A DNA stretch of 64,000 bases from Euphorbia lathyris (GCF_963576675.1 NC_088918.1:67543001-67607000), one strand, 5' to 3'; shown: positions 22,391 to 35,044, counted from the stretch's first letter. Made by a program: numbers and translations. Notes: generated from the sequence alone by a model not told the origin.

Positions 22391-22595
22391 TACATACGTT
22401 TCAAGCCAAAAAAGAACGGAACAAGAAAAAAACAATGAAGCAACAAAGACATTGAAGGGTCATTGCATTAAAAATCGTCATTCGACAAAGAATCAAGATG
22501 GCAACGGAGAATGAACAATGATGATGATGATTGCAATACAGAGAATCCAAGAATGGTGTTGGTGAGTACTCCATTGAATGTGAACAATTATCTTT

Positions 22596-23037
22596 GGCAA
22601 AAAGCATCATTAAACCCCTGATCTTTCATTTGATCTTTTATTTGGATACATTAAGTCTCTGACCATTTATTTTTAGTCTCATTAAGCCCTTTATGACCAA
22701 CTTAGTAACTTATGAACATTTAATTCTATTAACATACTGTTATTCATTGCATCTGCATTAGAAATTTGTATTTTTTCACTGCAGGTTTGGATGTGTAATG
22801 TGGCTGTAGGAAAACTGTAAAAATCTACTGTAAAAAATATATTTTTAATAATTTCAAATACAGATGAAGTTAACGTATTTTTAACAAAATTAAATGTTCA
22901 TAACTTATTAATTTGGTCATAAAGAGCTTAATGAGACAAAAAAAAAAATGACAAGGGGCTTAATGTATGCAAATAAAAGATAAAAGGCTTAATAAACCAA
23001 AAACTGAAAGATTAGGGACCTAATTATGCTTTTTGCC
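22596..23037. mobile_element. Mutator-like MITE with long inverted repeats
   Basis: The ends GGCAAAAAGCAT and ATGCTTTTTGCC begin inverted repeats of roughly 170 bases each, leaving a loop of about 100 bases. A perfect 9-base target-site duplication ATTATCTTT is at 22587-22595 and 23038-23046; 9 bases is the Mutator hallmark. No open frame. Confidence 0.9.
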
Positions 23038-23109
23038 ATTATCTTTCACGAAGAAGAGGTATGAGTTTGGACCTCCAAGTTAAATATAAGATTATATTCA
23101 TTACTGCTG

Positions 23110-23520
23110 ATGATCAAATATTATACATGTTGAATATGTGAAATGGAAGAAAATAGATGGTCTTATGATACCCTGGATCTTAAATTCAATTTTACACGAT
23201 CTTGTAGAATCATTCATTTATGCAAAATCTGCTAGATCTTTATGGCTTGATATTGAGTATCATTTTGGTGTGTTATTTTAGTGCAGTTAAAGTGTGTAGT
23301 TGTAGTGCTTTAAAGATAATTCAGGCCTCTGGTGATGAGGATCACATGATCCAATTTCTTATGAGCATTAATGATGAATATAAAGGAGTCAAATCAGATC
23401 CTTATTATGGATCATATTCAAACTATAATGAAGAAGGTATATGCAATGGTACAGAGAGTATCAAAGTGTATGGAGGGAGGGAGTTTGATAATGGAAAACT
23501 CAATTCTAAGCATTAGTGTT
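23110..23520 (+). pseudogene. Ty1/copia gag relic
   Basis: Translating across frames gives WILNSILHDLVESFIYA, LWLDIEYHFG and then FLMSINDEYKGVKSD, the order of conserved blocks in the copia gag (UBN2) domain. Between them a segment is missing and frames change at about 23270 and 23400. No PBS, LTR or pol is attached. Confidence 0.6.
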
Positions 23521-24176
23521 ATAGAATAAGTCAATGTAATAAATGTAAGTATGTCTAAGTCAACCAAAGTATTGTTATAGGCTTCAGTGGACCTACGATA
23601 TCTCTATATATATATATATATATGTGTTATGTTGCTCTTAAGTAAAATATATCAATGTAGTCTCTTAATCTACATGGTATCCCATGTATTTCTAGTGTAT
23701 TACATGGTTTGTTACAATTGGCAAGGCTACAGGGAGAGTTTGATATGGAGTGGCGAATGGAATATATCAATATTTGTTGACCGTAGAGACCTAGTTGGTA
23801 TAAGGAAATTATAGGGGACAAGGACTCCTTGGTGTTGGATCTCCGGCACCCCTAAGTCAGTAGTCGATATTGGCTTAAATCATCTACCCTAGTCGACCAG
23901 AGATTAGAAGAGTCAAGCATTCGACCTTCTTGAAGAGTAATGTTTCCATAGAGGTGGAACCGTATGGACACTTCGGGCTCCGAGATAGCCCATAGTGTAT
24001 GCCCCTTATAAGGCGAAGTTTGGTATACATGGAGAGCTTTTAAGACGTATTACCGACAAACGTATTGACGGGTCATGTATAAGGGGTCTTCGGTATCGGT
24101 TGGCTGGTCGAGGACTTGGGAAAGTCTTAGCGCCTTATGGGGATTTTGCGTGAGACAGACACGTCCTCGTGACGTT
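23520..24176. other. Spacer with possible LTR-like sequence
   Basis: 23601-23622 is a short TA run. From 23820 the sequence becomes GC-richer with CGA/GTCG words and runs up to a PBS-like site at 24177, so it may be the remnant of a 5' LTR. I could not find a matching 3' copy. Confidence 0.4.
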
Positions 24177-24188
24177 TGGTATTAGAGC
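24177..24188 (+). other. Primer-binding-site-like sequence (initiator tRNA-Met type)
   Basis: TGGTATTAGAGC differs by one base from TGGTATCAGAGC, the site complementary to initiator tRNA-Met used by most copia and many gypsy elements. A polypurine-like AAGTGGGGGAGAG is at 24603-24615, only 430 bases on, which would make this a very short element or a deletion product. Confidence 0.5.
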
Positions 24189-24350
24189 ATTAACTAAGAA
24201 AGTTCTTTACGAGGTGGGCAAGGGAGCTTTAACTAAGAAAATTCTTTACGAGGTGGGCGAGCGAGATTTAACTAAGCGAGTTTTTTTATGGTGTGAGCGA
24301 GCAACAGTTTGACTAAGCGAGTCCTTTGTGATGTTGACTAGTGATGCTAA
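24186..24350 (+). repeat. Degenerate ~50-bp tandem repeat
   Basis: Four diverging units built on TTAACTAAGAAAGTTCTTTA followed by CGAGGTGGGC; similarity falls from the first pair to the last. Confidence 0.7.
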
Positions 24351-24359
24351 AATCTCCCC

Positions 24360-25464
24360 AATGAATTGACGGACGAAAACTTTACGACGCTTTCCCCAAA
24401 TTATTTTGTGATGCCTTTCGGAGTGATTAAAAGCCAATGGTTTGCTAGGGCTATTATTGTGAGACGTAACGTTTACCCAATCTATGGGAGTACGAGAATG
24501 ACAAAAAGGAACCGAGATTGCCAGTGCATGTGAATGCTAGATAGCGAATGAATACTCTTATTTGAATGTAGACGATGACATTCTACGAGATTTGACCCTT
24601 TTAAGTGGGGGAGAGTTCGTGGTCGATATCAGATCAATGCTCATGTAGATTAGCACATATCTGATTTATTGAATTAATGGTTTTTATGTGCAAATTATTA
24701 AGGTGTAATTTGTGCTGGGATTTTCTTAATTCGGTTAGACATTGTTTGTGCTCTTTAATAAGTTGAGAAAACTTGTACGAAGTTTGAGGCTTGGGTCAAG
24801 TGTCATAGGAATGGACTCTTGAATTTTTGTCTAGCGATGTAGGATTATTGAGGCGTAATCTGAATTTACCTTATCTGGATTCAGCGGAAAATTGCTTGTA
24901 CCTTCTTAGGAGTTGAATGAAACTCGTGTAGAGTTGTATCCGAATTATGTGGAAATTGGCCGTTATGTAGAAACTAACCATTATGTGGAAACTTGTGGAT
25001 ATTAATAGGCATTGTTGCCTAGTTTATCATGGAAAAAGATAGATATCGGAACTGATTACGAATATCGGATGAGAAAAATTTGATGGAGTAATTCTTTGGC
25101 CATAGAAGGCCTTGTGTGGGTAAAATTACGGAAGTGGTATTTGGCCAAAAAAAAGATCATGAGATAATATTGCAGAAGATTTATTTGACCAAAGAAGGTC
25201 ATGAGATGAGATTGCGAAAACTTGGAGGTTGAAGGCCAACAAGTAGATATTTTGAAAGTTGTGAGGACCCCAAAGTCCAGTCCAGTCCGATCTAATGAAG
25301 GGACAGAGATGATGATTAATTGAGAAAAATTTAGATCTATAATCACTTGATAAAATGATGTGGTTTTTAATGTTGGATTTCAACTTCAACTTCAAATTCA
25401 CTTGGAGAGAGAAGGTAGAAGAAGCCCAACATAGTGAGTCGAGGCAGAAAGTCCAAACTGCATT
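24360..25464. other. Unassigned spacer
   Basis: Moderately AT-rich. Short direct repeats (TTATGTGGAAA..., about 24945-24990; GGTCATGAGAT..., about 25158-25215) suggest retroelement non-coding sequence. No gene recognised. Confidence 0.45.
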
Positions 25465-25717
25465 GAAAAAAAGCTTGAGCACTTATCAAATGAGTAAATC
25501 CAAATACTAAACCTCTGTCGAAAAAAAGGATTTTATCGTCTGTTCTCTTGAACAGTTTCCGTCTGTTCTCTTGAACAGTTTCTTCTAACCCTGTCGCCGC
25601 TCATCAGCAATTAGAATACCTAATCTTTACGCTCTACTCTTTGTTTGGATCCACATATTCGGTGTTATAAACAAAGGCAATGGTCTTATGCCTAATTTCG
25701 ACTGAACGACGACGACG

Positions 25718-26593
25718 ATGGTCTTGTTCTGGGGGAATAATCGGTTCAGGATTCCGTACAAGAATTTTTTTTATGTTCTTTGTCGTTTTCTTATGGCGAA
25801 ATCGACACACTTTGAGTCCATAAAGAACACATTAGCGGCCATCTGGAGACCTGTAAAAGGAGTGACGATCACGGAAGCAGATGGAGAGGGCAGATACGTA
25901 TTTCAATTTTATCATGCGTTGGACATGGCTCGGGTCCTAAACGATGGCCCGTGGACTTTCAATTAGAACATGCTTATCATAGGACAAATCTTAGACAACG
26001 AGCAAGCATCCAGAGTCGAACTCAATGACCTCATAATCTAGGTGCAGATTTTCAACCTTCCTATTGCCTTTCAAACTGAAGCAAGCTGTCAGGCTATTGG
26101 AAATCGTATTGGTAAGTATGTTGAATCAGACCCGAAAAGCTTTACAGGTCTCCGTCATAGCTTCTTGCGGATCAAGGTAACGATAGATATACGGAATCCG
26201 CTCAGACAGGGACAGAAGATCAAGAGGAATGGAGGGGAGTGGATTTGGGTTCAATTCTGGTATGAGAGGCTGCCCCAATTTTGCTTATTCTGTGGGATTA
26301 TAGGTCATAGATTTTGCATCCAATTGTTTGATTCACAGGAAGTTCCAGAGGAGAGAAATTATGATAGTAGCCTCACGGTATCGAACAGGCGAGCTGGAAT
26401 ACAGATTGGCAGGGATTGGCTTAAGGAGCCCATAGAGGATGCTAGATTCACTGATAGCGGTATGATCACAAGTCTGACGGCTATTATTACGAGGCAACAT
26501 AAGGCAGCAGGGTTTGAAGAGGGGATAACACTAGACGCAAAGAGACAGCGAACCGTTGAGGAATCATATATGGACTTCAACTGTGCCAAATAG
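25718..26593 (+). pseudogene. ORF1 of the split LINE (DUF4283 + zinc knuckle)
   Basis: An RNA-binding ORF1 type protein. From about 25793 the DUF4283 pattern is clear (STHFESIKNTLAAIWRPVKG, FQFYHALDMARVLNDGPW). TAG codons at 25964 and at 26039 interrupt it. The second half has the family linker (LRIKVTIDIRNPLRQG) and a degenerate CCHC knuckle (CLFCGIIGH at about 26283) where the last Cys is displaced. The true start is uncertain because the first 25 residues after 25718 are not well conserved. Confidence 0.8.
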
Positions 26594-26643
26594 TCAAAAA
26601 CCGGTGAGCAAGCGGAACCTGGAAGCCAGGCCCGCCCTGGACA

Positions 26644-28212
26644 ATGATCATTCTAAGCTGGAACTGCCGAGGCGTGGCCAATCCTCGAACAGTTAACGTC
26701 CTTCGGGACTTGGTTCGGGCCCATAAGCCGATGTTTCTATTCTTGATAGAAACCTTGGCAATTGAAGAGAGAGTAGTGAATATTGGGAGGGGTTTTGGCT
26801 TCGAGGGCTTCGCAGTGGTTGATAGACAAGGCCATGGAGGGGGACTGTCGCTGTTTTGGAAGAATTCTGTATCAGTTTCAGTTATAAACAAATCACTCAA
26901 TTACATTGATGTACATGATTCAATTCAAAATATGGAGACATGGCGTCTGACTGGCTTCTATGGATACTCTGAGAGACGAAGAATGTGGGAATCATGGGAT
27001 CTACTTCGCTCACTCCGGGGGAATTCAGATATGGCTTAGTGTTGTATTGGAGATTTTAACGACTTGCTCAACTAGTGAGAAAAAGGGTGGAAATCGGCAT
27101 CCAAATTGGCTTCTTGAGGGCTTTCAGATGGCAATTGATGACTGCAATTTATCAAGTCTGTTCATGAGGGGGCACCCTTTCACATGGGAGGTGAGTAGAG
27201 GGGCGGATAGGTGGATCGAGGAACGTCTGGATAGAGCTTTGGTCAACTCAAGGTGGAAAGAAACCTTTCAACACACAACTCTCCGCAATATTGTTACGAT
27301 TAATTCTGATCATTCAACTTTATTTCTTGAATATAAAGTGTGGGTAGTCAGACGGACTATGAAACAATTCCGTTTCGAAAATTATTGGCTTCAAGATTAG
27401 GGATGCTCCTCAATTATTCAATGAGCCTGGTCTTCAAACACAGGGAGTACTTCCGATAAAATTCAGAGTTGTGTCATAGCCTTGACCGAATGGAGTGCGG
27501 GGTTGGAAGGAAATTTTAATAGGAAATTAGCGGATCTTCGTAAGGAGTTACAACACTTCCGCAGAAGAACTAATAAGTATGGTATTTCGGCATTCAAAGC
27601 TTTATCATGTAGGTATAATCTGACTCTTCAACAGCAGGCCGAGTTTTGGAGACAACGTGCCAAATTATTCTGGAAGCGGGACGGTGACAACAATACTAAA
27701 TACTTCCACGCGCAGGCGTCTGCCAGAAAGAGGAATAACACGGTCGGTGCGCTTAAAAACTCAGCATGTAGCTGGAAAGAATGGGGAGAAGGCTTAAAAG
27801 AGCTATTCTCTGATTACTTCCAGCAAATTTTCACCAGTTCTGATATCCAGGCAGATGAAATTCTGATAAGGGTCCGCTCGCATATATCAGAACGGGATAT
27901 GGCGGCACTGATATCTCCTTTCGACAGAGGCGAGGTTAAAGAGGCGTGCCTCTCGATGAACCCGGATAAGAGTTCGGGACCTGACGGCCTTAACCCGGCG
28001 TTCTATCAAGCTTCCTGGAGTATTATTGGTTCTGATGTCACTGATACGTGTATGTCTATACTTGATTCTTCAAATATCCCTTCAAAATTAAATAATACCT
28101 ATATTGTTCTCATTCCAAAGAAAAAGGTTATGGAGGAAGTAAATGACCTGCGCCCAATATCTTTGTGTAACGTGCTGTTCAAGATCATATAAAAAATGTT
28201 AGCAAGTGGGCT
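26644..28212 (+). pseudogene. ORF2 of the split LINE, 5' half (endonuclease to start of RT)
   Basis: ATG 26644 begins MIILSWNCRGVANPRTV, the AP-endonuclease N-terminus; LIET, GDFND and NSDH supply catalytic motifs. A TAG at about 27037 and an indel near 27075 break the frame. The linker to RT (WRQRAKLFWKRDGDNNTKYF) and the first RT block (LNNTYIVLIPKKK, LRPISLCNVLFKII) follow. A TAA at 28190-28192 stands in the conserved KII-x-K. Coding homology ends exactly at the 5' LTR of the nested element (28213). Confidence 0.88.
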
Positions 28213-28474
28213 TGTTAAGCCCAAAATATACCTAAAATATCATTAATATTTACATCAGTTTTGCTATGAATTCGTGCTGTTTACATCTATTTAGAATACT
28301 TTTACGTTCGAATATGTTTCTTTCATGCAAGGTACCTAAATATTTGGTAAAATCCAAATAGGAACTAAAAGAGGTCAAAAACGAAGGAAAAACCCTAAGT
28401 TAGAAGCTAAAAGACGAAGAAATCAACACACCGATACGAGGAAGACAAGAACGAAGTCAGAAATGGAAGAAAAA

Positions 28475-28640
28475 TTCATATTCTCGGTTGAGAATCCAAA
28501 TTCTCAGTAGAGAATTTGTGGGCCGCGACCGAGAATCCCAAATTCTCGATCGCGACACGCGTCGGTCAGATCTCCCTCCCTTTCGTCCGAAGGTTGAAAA
28601 ATCACTTCCCCATTCTCGGCCGAGAATTGCCATTCTCGGT
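28475..28640. repeat. Array of ATTCTCGG / CCGAGAAT palindromes in the 5' LTR
   Basis: Five to six ATTCTC(G/A)G words pair with CCGAGAAT or TGAGAAT words. The largest hairpin is CGACCGAGAAT with its complement ATTCTCGATCG. ATTCTCGGCCGAGAAT is a perfect 16-base palindrome at about 28612-28627. The array lies about 140-300 bases upstream of the TATA box. Confidence 0.88.
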
Positions 28641-28782
28641 AAGATCAGCAGCCTTTGTAGCACAACAAACACATGTTTAAAATCCAAGAAACACGTTCGT
28701 TCGGGTGGATAGGAACATCTCTTCGCAGCGGACACGACCCTCCACAATGGACACGATACTTCAATCACGACTCTTCAACATC

Positions 28783-28790
28783 TATAAATA
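28783..28790 (+). promoter_or_regulatory. TATA box of the nested element's 5' LTR
   Basis: TATAAATA, conserved at 36262-36269 in the 3' LTR. Confidence 0.65.
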
Positions 28791-29751
28791 AAGTATTGAT
28801 TTGAGAGTTGAAAAATATTGAGAGAGTTAGATTTTAAGATTAGTGCAAGAGTTATGCAAAAACTCTGACTCAGAAATGAGTCAGAGATTAGAGTTCATTT
28901 CTGTAAAAAGCATTATGGTGTACACACATTGTTTATTCAATAATAACAAACACAGTAGCGTTTAGATTTGTTCATATTAGTTTACATTTTGGTAGTAGAT
29001 AGACCAGTCTCTATTCCGAAGATTCAGCGAGAAGATTGAGTAGAGAATCCGCCCCTGAGTTTGACAAACTCTAACGAAACCCAAGGAAAGGATTGACAAC
29101 CCGTTCACTTGCACGTCGTCGAATGTTTTCATGCTCCTTGTTCTCTGTAAACTTGTATCAATTTATATTTTATCTAATAAAGTCCGTTCTATTCGATAGA
29201 TTTTCATGCAGCACTTTGGTAAAGGATCCGAAGTGGATTGCCGGTGTTTTCATTAAAACGTAGTTTAATTCAAAATCTTTACAAGGAAACTTTGTTGAAC
29301 ACTTAGACAAATTATTATCTCGAAAGAGTTTTAATTTGATTAAAGTAGCGATCTAACCCGACCGTAGGAGGATTGACTACAGTTCAAAGCCTAAAAATTA
29401 GAGGTTCCGTCATTTATTTCATCGTTATAATTTATACAAAGTTTAAAGTTGTTTTCTTTGCTTAATGCAAACGAATATACTTGTTTACTTTTCTAAAGAA
29501 GTAAACAATCCTGTTTTGTAAATTCATTCCTAAATCAGAAGTATTTTCTAACATTTTTATACTCTATTCTAATTCTCATTCGAGCAATTTCAAAACCAAA
29601 TCCGATTTAACGATTTTCCATATTATAAATCTTAAAAGTATATTTAACTAATTCAAAATAAGTTTTTGTTAAAAAAGTTCCATGTGGGATCGATATCTTT
29701 TATTACTACAAGCGTATACTGTGCACTTGCGGAAATCGCTCAACAAGTTTT

Positions 29752-29769
29752 TGGTGCCGTTGCCGGGGA
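29752..29769 (+). other. Primer-binding site, tRNA-Asp type
   Basis: TGGTGCCGTTGCCGGGGA matches the complement of the tRNA-Asp 3' end with one mismatch, seven bases after the LTR. Confidence 0.85.
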
Positions 29770-30837
29770 ACGCCAAAATTTTTAACAAAAAATTATGTTT
29801 TTCGTGTTTTATTTCGAACCTTGGTTTATAATATATGTATTTATTTATTTTTATAGTTTTTTATTTTGAGGATGGTCACTAGGACTAAATCCTCGTTGTT
29901 ATTTAACGTTTGCAATTAGATGTTTGCAGATAAAAAATTCAAGTTTTTTCAAAGATAACCTGGAGATTTGATTATCAATGAAATTCACAGAAGGAGTCTA
30001 CAGAAAAGAAATTAAGCCTGCAGTTACATCAGAAGGAAAAGAAAATTTTATGAAACAGGATGTCAGACGTGACAGATGATTTTTTCAAAAAATTTACCTC
30101 TTCCCAAACACATTTACCTCTTTTCTATACACTAAATCCTTCACCAAAACGTCATATCTCTTTGTTACGAAAATTATTCAATTCCTACACTAAACCCAAA
30201 TAATTTTCGTTTTTATCACTACCTTAAACGCCTACATCTTCTCAGACAAGATATATCAGAAGTAGGATGAAATTACCTTATCCGCCAGGAAGGAATTGTA
30301 TGTTTTTAATATAGTTTTGAAAGTTTCAGTTCATGTGCGTAGTTTTTGTTCGAGGCCTGAACCTGAAGTTCGAACATTCAACCGAAATCACTAGATTCTT
30401 AAATTGAGAAAACGCTAAAAAAGAAAGCGCTTAAAAAAATGCTAAAAAAAAGAAAAAAAATATAATTTCAAAGTTTGGGATACAGTTCTATTTTTTTATT
30501 CCAAATTGAAATTATTTCCAGGTAAGTTAAAATGAATAAGACCATATTTAGTTGATAAAAATATTTTGAATATGAATGAGCTCCAATTCAAGCAATTGAA
30601 TTTGTGAACAAGTTCTTTGAAAATTAATTCGCTTAGTTTTTACGTTTAGATTTTCATTCTTCTTATCCCTTGTTCATAATTTTTATGTTTATTTGTTTTT
30701 AGTTTAATTTATTTTTGTTTTATTTTTATTTCATAAGTTTGATTTGTGTATAAACAAGTTTTATCTAATCATTTTTTTTAAGTCATGTTTCTAAATGTTT
30801 TGCAGAAAGTTTTATTGTGTTTACTGAACTTTTAGGA

Positions 30838-31190
30838 ATCTCAGTTGAGAATCCAGAAATCTCAGTTGAGATTTTAAGTTTAGGTTTTCAAGAGTAGAAT
30901 AAGAAAATTTCTGAACTTACTGAGAATGTGAATTCTCAGTTGAGAATTTTACTTTCTCTGCCTTATAAATTTCTGAACTTACTGAGAATGTGAATTCTCA
31001 GTTGAGAATTCAGGATTTTAAAATTTCAAGGGAAAGGAAGAGAAAACAAAATTTCTGAACTTATCGAGAATCGAAATTCTCGGCCGAGAATCGAAATTCT
31101 CGGCCGAGAATCGAAATTCTCGGTAACTTCAGCGAAACCAAAAAAAAAAATTCGCGACCGAGACTCGCCATTCACGGTCGTGACACGGGC
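30838..31190. repeat. Internal cluster of ATTCTC(G/A)G palindromic words
   Basis: The same word family as in the LTRs, here as CTCAGTTGAGA and GAATTCTCAGTTGAGAATT variants and then three tandem GAATCGAAATTCTCGGCC units (about 31068-31120). It is followed by AACTTCAGCG and a CGACCGAGA.../GGTCGTGACACG cassette also seen in the LTR and at 32870-33005. Confidence 0.85.
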
Positions 31191-32869
31191 GTATATCAGA
31201 CCTGTATCTCTTCTTTCTTCTTCAGTTCATGCACCATTGCTGAAAGTTTTGAAAAATTAAGTTTCTTCATGTTCAAATGGTGTGAATTTGCACCTTTTCG
31301 CCACCAACAGACACTTTAATTCGTCCTAAACATCATTATAAATAATTAGAGAAGATCTGATTTCAATACTTTTCATCTTTTTCAGACAAAATCTGATATT
31401 CTTCTCCAATTATTCATGCCTTTCAAAAAGTTCCAGAGACTTTTTCCTATTTCCAACACATGACTACCAAGCATAAATCTTCTATGAAGATTACTGCTGC
31501 ATGCAACAAGCGTCCTGATTTATCAGAATGCTACGGTGCATCGTTTCCCATTCACACATGATGAAGAACGAAGATATTATAAAACTATTTGTTGTATATA
31601 GTTTGTATATAGGTTTGATTTTGTGTTTATTCTTTCTGTACCTTGTATCTATGTCTTCTAATTTTAATAACACCATCAAGTTTGATTCTTTGATTCTTTT
31701 TGCTTAAATATACGTTAACCATACAGGTTATACGCATACATCCGAATCTAAATTTAAATAAAACAGTATAACTTTTAACATGAATCTGTAATTATTTTTC
31801 ATGCATCTGTATTCAATTTCAGAAATGTTTCTGAAACATCTGACTTTTCCTATATATTACATATTAATACGGTATAATCATTAATGACTATTGAACAAGT
31901 TCATGAACATTCATTTTATATGATAAATTCTTAGTTTTGTTCTGTACTTATGTTTTTCAATTTTCATGGCATATCAACTTTGATTCTTTGGTTATTTTTG
32001 ACTAGTATAAGTTAACTATGCAAATTATTAGAATGAATCTGTATATAATATTAGAATGAAACTGTATAACCTTCACACATGAATCTGTATATCATTGCAT
32101 TAATCTGCATAAGTTTCAATGTCTCAGATTTAATATGAATAAGTGATTAATAATTTGATTTGTTTAATTTTCATTTATTTGTTTTTGTATATAGGTTTGT
32201 TTTTAATCTTTCTTGTACATATGTTAATGTTCATTTATGCAAATATGTGTTATTCAATAAAACTTTGTTTCATTTTCATACTTTAATCTTATGTTCTGGT
32301 TTATGTCTGTTAAAATTTATAAACTATCAGCAAATGAATCTTTACATATATATCTTAAATGCTAATAAGTTATAATCAATATTAACTATTGAACATGATA
32401 GTGAATTTTCATTTTAAATTAAATCGTCAAGTTTACTTTTTAGTTTTTGATTCATTTATGTTAACATTGCTAATTATTAACATGTACCAGTGCATATATC
32501 TTTTCATATGAATCTGTATGAAATTTAAATCATCTACTTAAGTTTTAATGTTTAAGTTTTACCATGAATTGGTGACTAATTGAACTTCCGTTAATGTACA
32601 TTTATTTTTACCTCTTAGAAGATTAATTTCGATTCAAATGCTTATTCATTCAACTTATGTGAATTAATGAAACATTGATTCTACATTAACTCTGTTTAAG
32701 GCATTTATTTGTTTCCTTATTCCAATTTCCTAAGGATAAACCTTTGGTTTACCTTGAATTTAATGTTTTAATTTGTGTTTTTCAGTTTCAGGTATACATT
32801 TACTTCATTATAGGACATATTTACCCAGAAAATTGCACAAACAGAGTTTTTACGCACATTTTGTCGCTG

Positions 32870-33005
32870 CCAGGTGCAGATTCTCGGTCGAGAATTGTTA
32901 ATTCTCGGCAACTTCAGCGAAGACATGTAATTTTCAGTGAGATTTTCTCTCTGAAAATGACGAGTCACGACCGAGAATCTGGATTCTCGATCGCGACACG
33001 CGCCT
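32870..33005. repeat. Second internal copy of the palindrome cassette
   Basis: ATTCTCGGTCGAGAATT, then AATTCTCGGCAACTTCAGCG, then the hairpin CGACCGAGAATCTGGATTCTCGATCGCGACACGCG (given here as arms CGACCGAGAAT and ATTCTCGATCG). It ends with the same CGCGACACGCG as the LTR copy. Confidence 0.85.
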
Positions 33006-33039
33006 TGTAGGACGAGTATAGGCACAAATTTATCCAATT

Positions 33040-34234
33040 TTGCAACCTTTTCCTATTTTTACATTAACTCCTAAACACCTAAATTCATACCTATATATAC
33101 CTATCCCTTACACAAACCTTACATCACCTCCTATTTTTCCCAATTACACAATCCAAACTCTTCCCAGTACAATTAATTCCACACCATATCACCTTTACTT
33201 TTACCAAATTTTTACCTACCCAAAATACATCTTTCCCAAACCCCACCTCCATCTCCTAACCCTTTTTTTCCACACCATGCCTAAACATAAGAAGGTTACT
33301 CATCAGGTTTCCTCTACCTCCATTCAGCATTATTTCAGATGGGGTTGGGCACGTGGTACAAGCACTATTATGGACATAGTGCGTAGTGAAATAAACGTTA
33401 TTGTATTGGTTACTCTTTCCTATTCTAAGAGGAATGTGAGGATTACATTTAGGGAGTTAGGTTAATTTTCTGAAGTTGGGGATGAAGAGATGAGTATTTG
33501 GTTTGGATATCGTACAAAACAATTTATTCTTAAGCCATCAATTTTCCGACCAATCCGGTTTGGACATATTTTGCCTCGTTTCGATGAATTTAATTCCAAG
33601 GACACTTTCTAGCAAGCTCATTAAGGATATTAGTAATTTATATTTTAATAACTTTTTATCCTATTTTCTTTTTGGGCATGTTAAAAAGGTAAAGGATTTG
33701 CAGTCAGGATTTATTTGTTCATTTTGGATTACATCTTCAAGGATTTCGTGGTAGATTAAATTGGATTACCTTTTGACAACTGAGTCCATGTTTCCGTTTC
33801 AACCAATAAGCACGTTACTATGTGTACTTTGATTACGGGTCTTGTTTTGGATGCTACGAGTATTTTGGACTGGTTTTCCATCAGTTACTCCTACTTCTTT
33901 TCCAATGTTGGAATTCCAAGTTCACATGGTAATGGTATTCAAGGGGATGGTAATAAGCAGACACATTTTGGTGGGGGTGAGGATATGCATTAACAAGCAC
34001 AATGTTGATGAAGAGCACAATGTTGATGCTCACGTTACTTTGCACCAAATTTTGAACCAAATGCATACACACAACCGTCAAATGAATTTGCGGTTAGATG
34101 CTATTATGGAGAATAATCAAAAGATGAGTTCACGATTAAACGTGGTGGCTGCCAATATCCATAATTTAAGGAGCGAGCATACGTCAACCCGACGCCGGTT
34201 ATTATCATTTTTTCCCGTCGTCAGAACGTTATGA
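33040..34234 (+). pseudogene. Possible decayed protein-coding stretch in the nested element
   Basis: Three frames give protein-like segments: MPKHKKVTHQVSSTS at 33277, a middle block (HVKKVKDLQSGFIC, about 33670; then TMCTLITGLVLDATSILDW in another frame, about 33810), and a helical, coiled-coil-like segment (MNLRLDAIMENNQKMSSRLN, about 34083-34142). Position before the 3' non-coding region would suit the env-like gene of Athila elements, but I recognise no specific motif. It may equally be random open sequence. Confidence 0.3.
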
Positions 34235-35044
34235 CCGCACCATCTCCACCGGGTTCCCTTCACAAGAAAAGGTTTTATCTTATCTTTTCTCCACTCATTT
34301 ATTCTCTTCTGTTATTTTTGATTAAGTTTGGTACAATTTCAATTTCTATTTATGTTGGATATAATCCATTTCATATTTATCTATTTCGTACAATTTTGCT
34401 TTATTTCGTACAAATTTTTCGTGTTTTATCCATTTTTGCACCAATGAGGACATGGTCCAATTTAAGTGTGGGAGGAGATATTGCATATATCATTTTATTT
34501 CTAGTACGAATAAATGCAACGAGTAATTTTTAAGCAACATTTATAAATGCAACACTTGTTTTATGCAAATACAACATATATTGCAACACAATTTATTAAA
34601 TATTATTTTTCATAACGTTACATTTTCATATGCTTAAAAATATTTTTAACTTATGATTATTTTTAGGTTATCTTTATCAATAGAAATAATATTTCTATAC
34701 GGGTAATATTTTTCAAATTTTTCACAAATCTCCGATACGATTTTAAGTAAATTGTCTCGAGTGAATGTATTTAAGATAAACAAATTCTTTATTTAATCTC
34801 TATTTTAAATCATGAAATTCATAATTCAATAAATCTTATTTTAAATTTTCAATTAGGTTTATAGGCATTAAATTGAACTAACAATTTTAGCTCGGTTTGA
34901 TTTTGTCTTACATTAACACCAATTGAAGTTTTTAAGGAAACTTTAGCCATAATACATGTTGAATTTTAAGTCAATATAGGATGAATGTGCTATCTTTCTT
35001 TTTCTCAATTTACAATTCAAAATTTTATATTTCATATTAATTAA

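Larger units (their letters stand above)
28213..29745 (+). repeat. 5' LTR of the nested element
   Basis: TG...CA bounded, next to the GGGCT duplication. Palindromic words at 28475-28640, TATA box at 28783-28790. Confidence 0.95.

Noticed and set aside
31491..32375. Short open frames in the nested element interior
   Set aside because: AT-rich, no domain pattern and no support from neighbouring frames.
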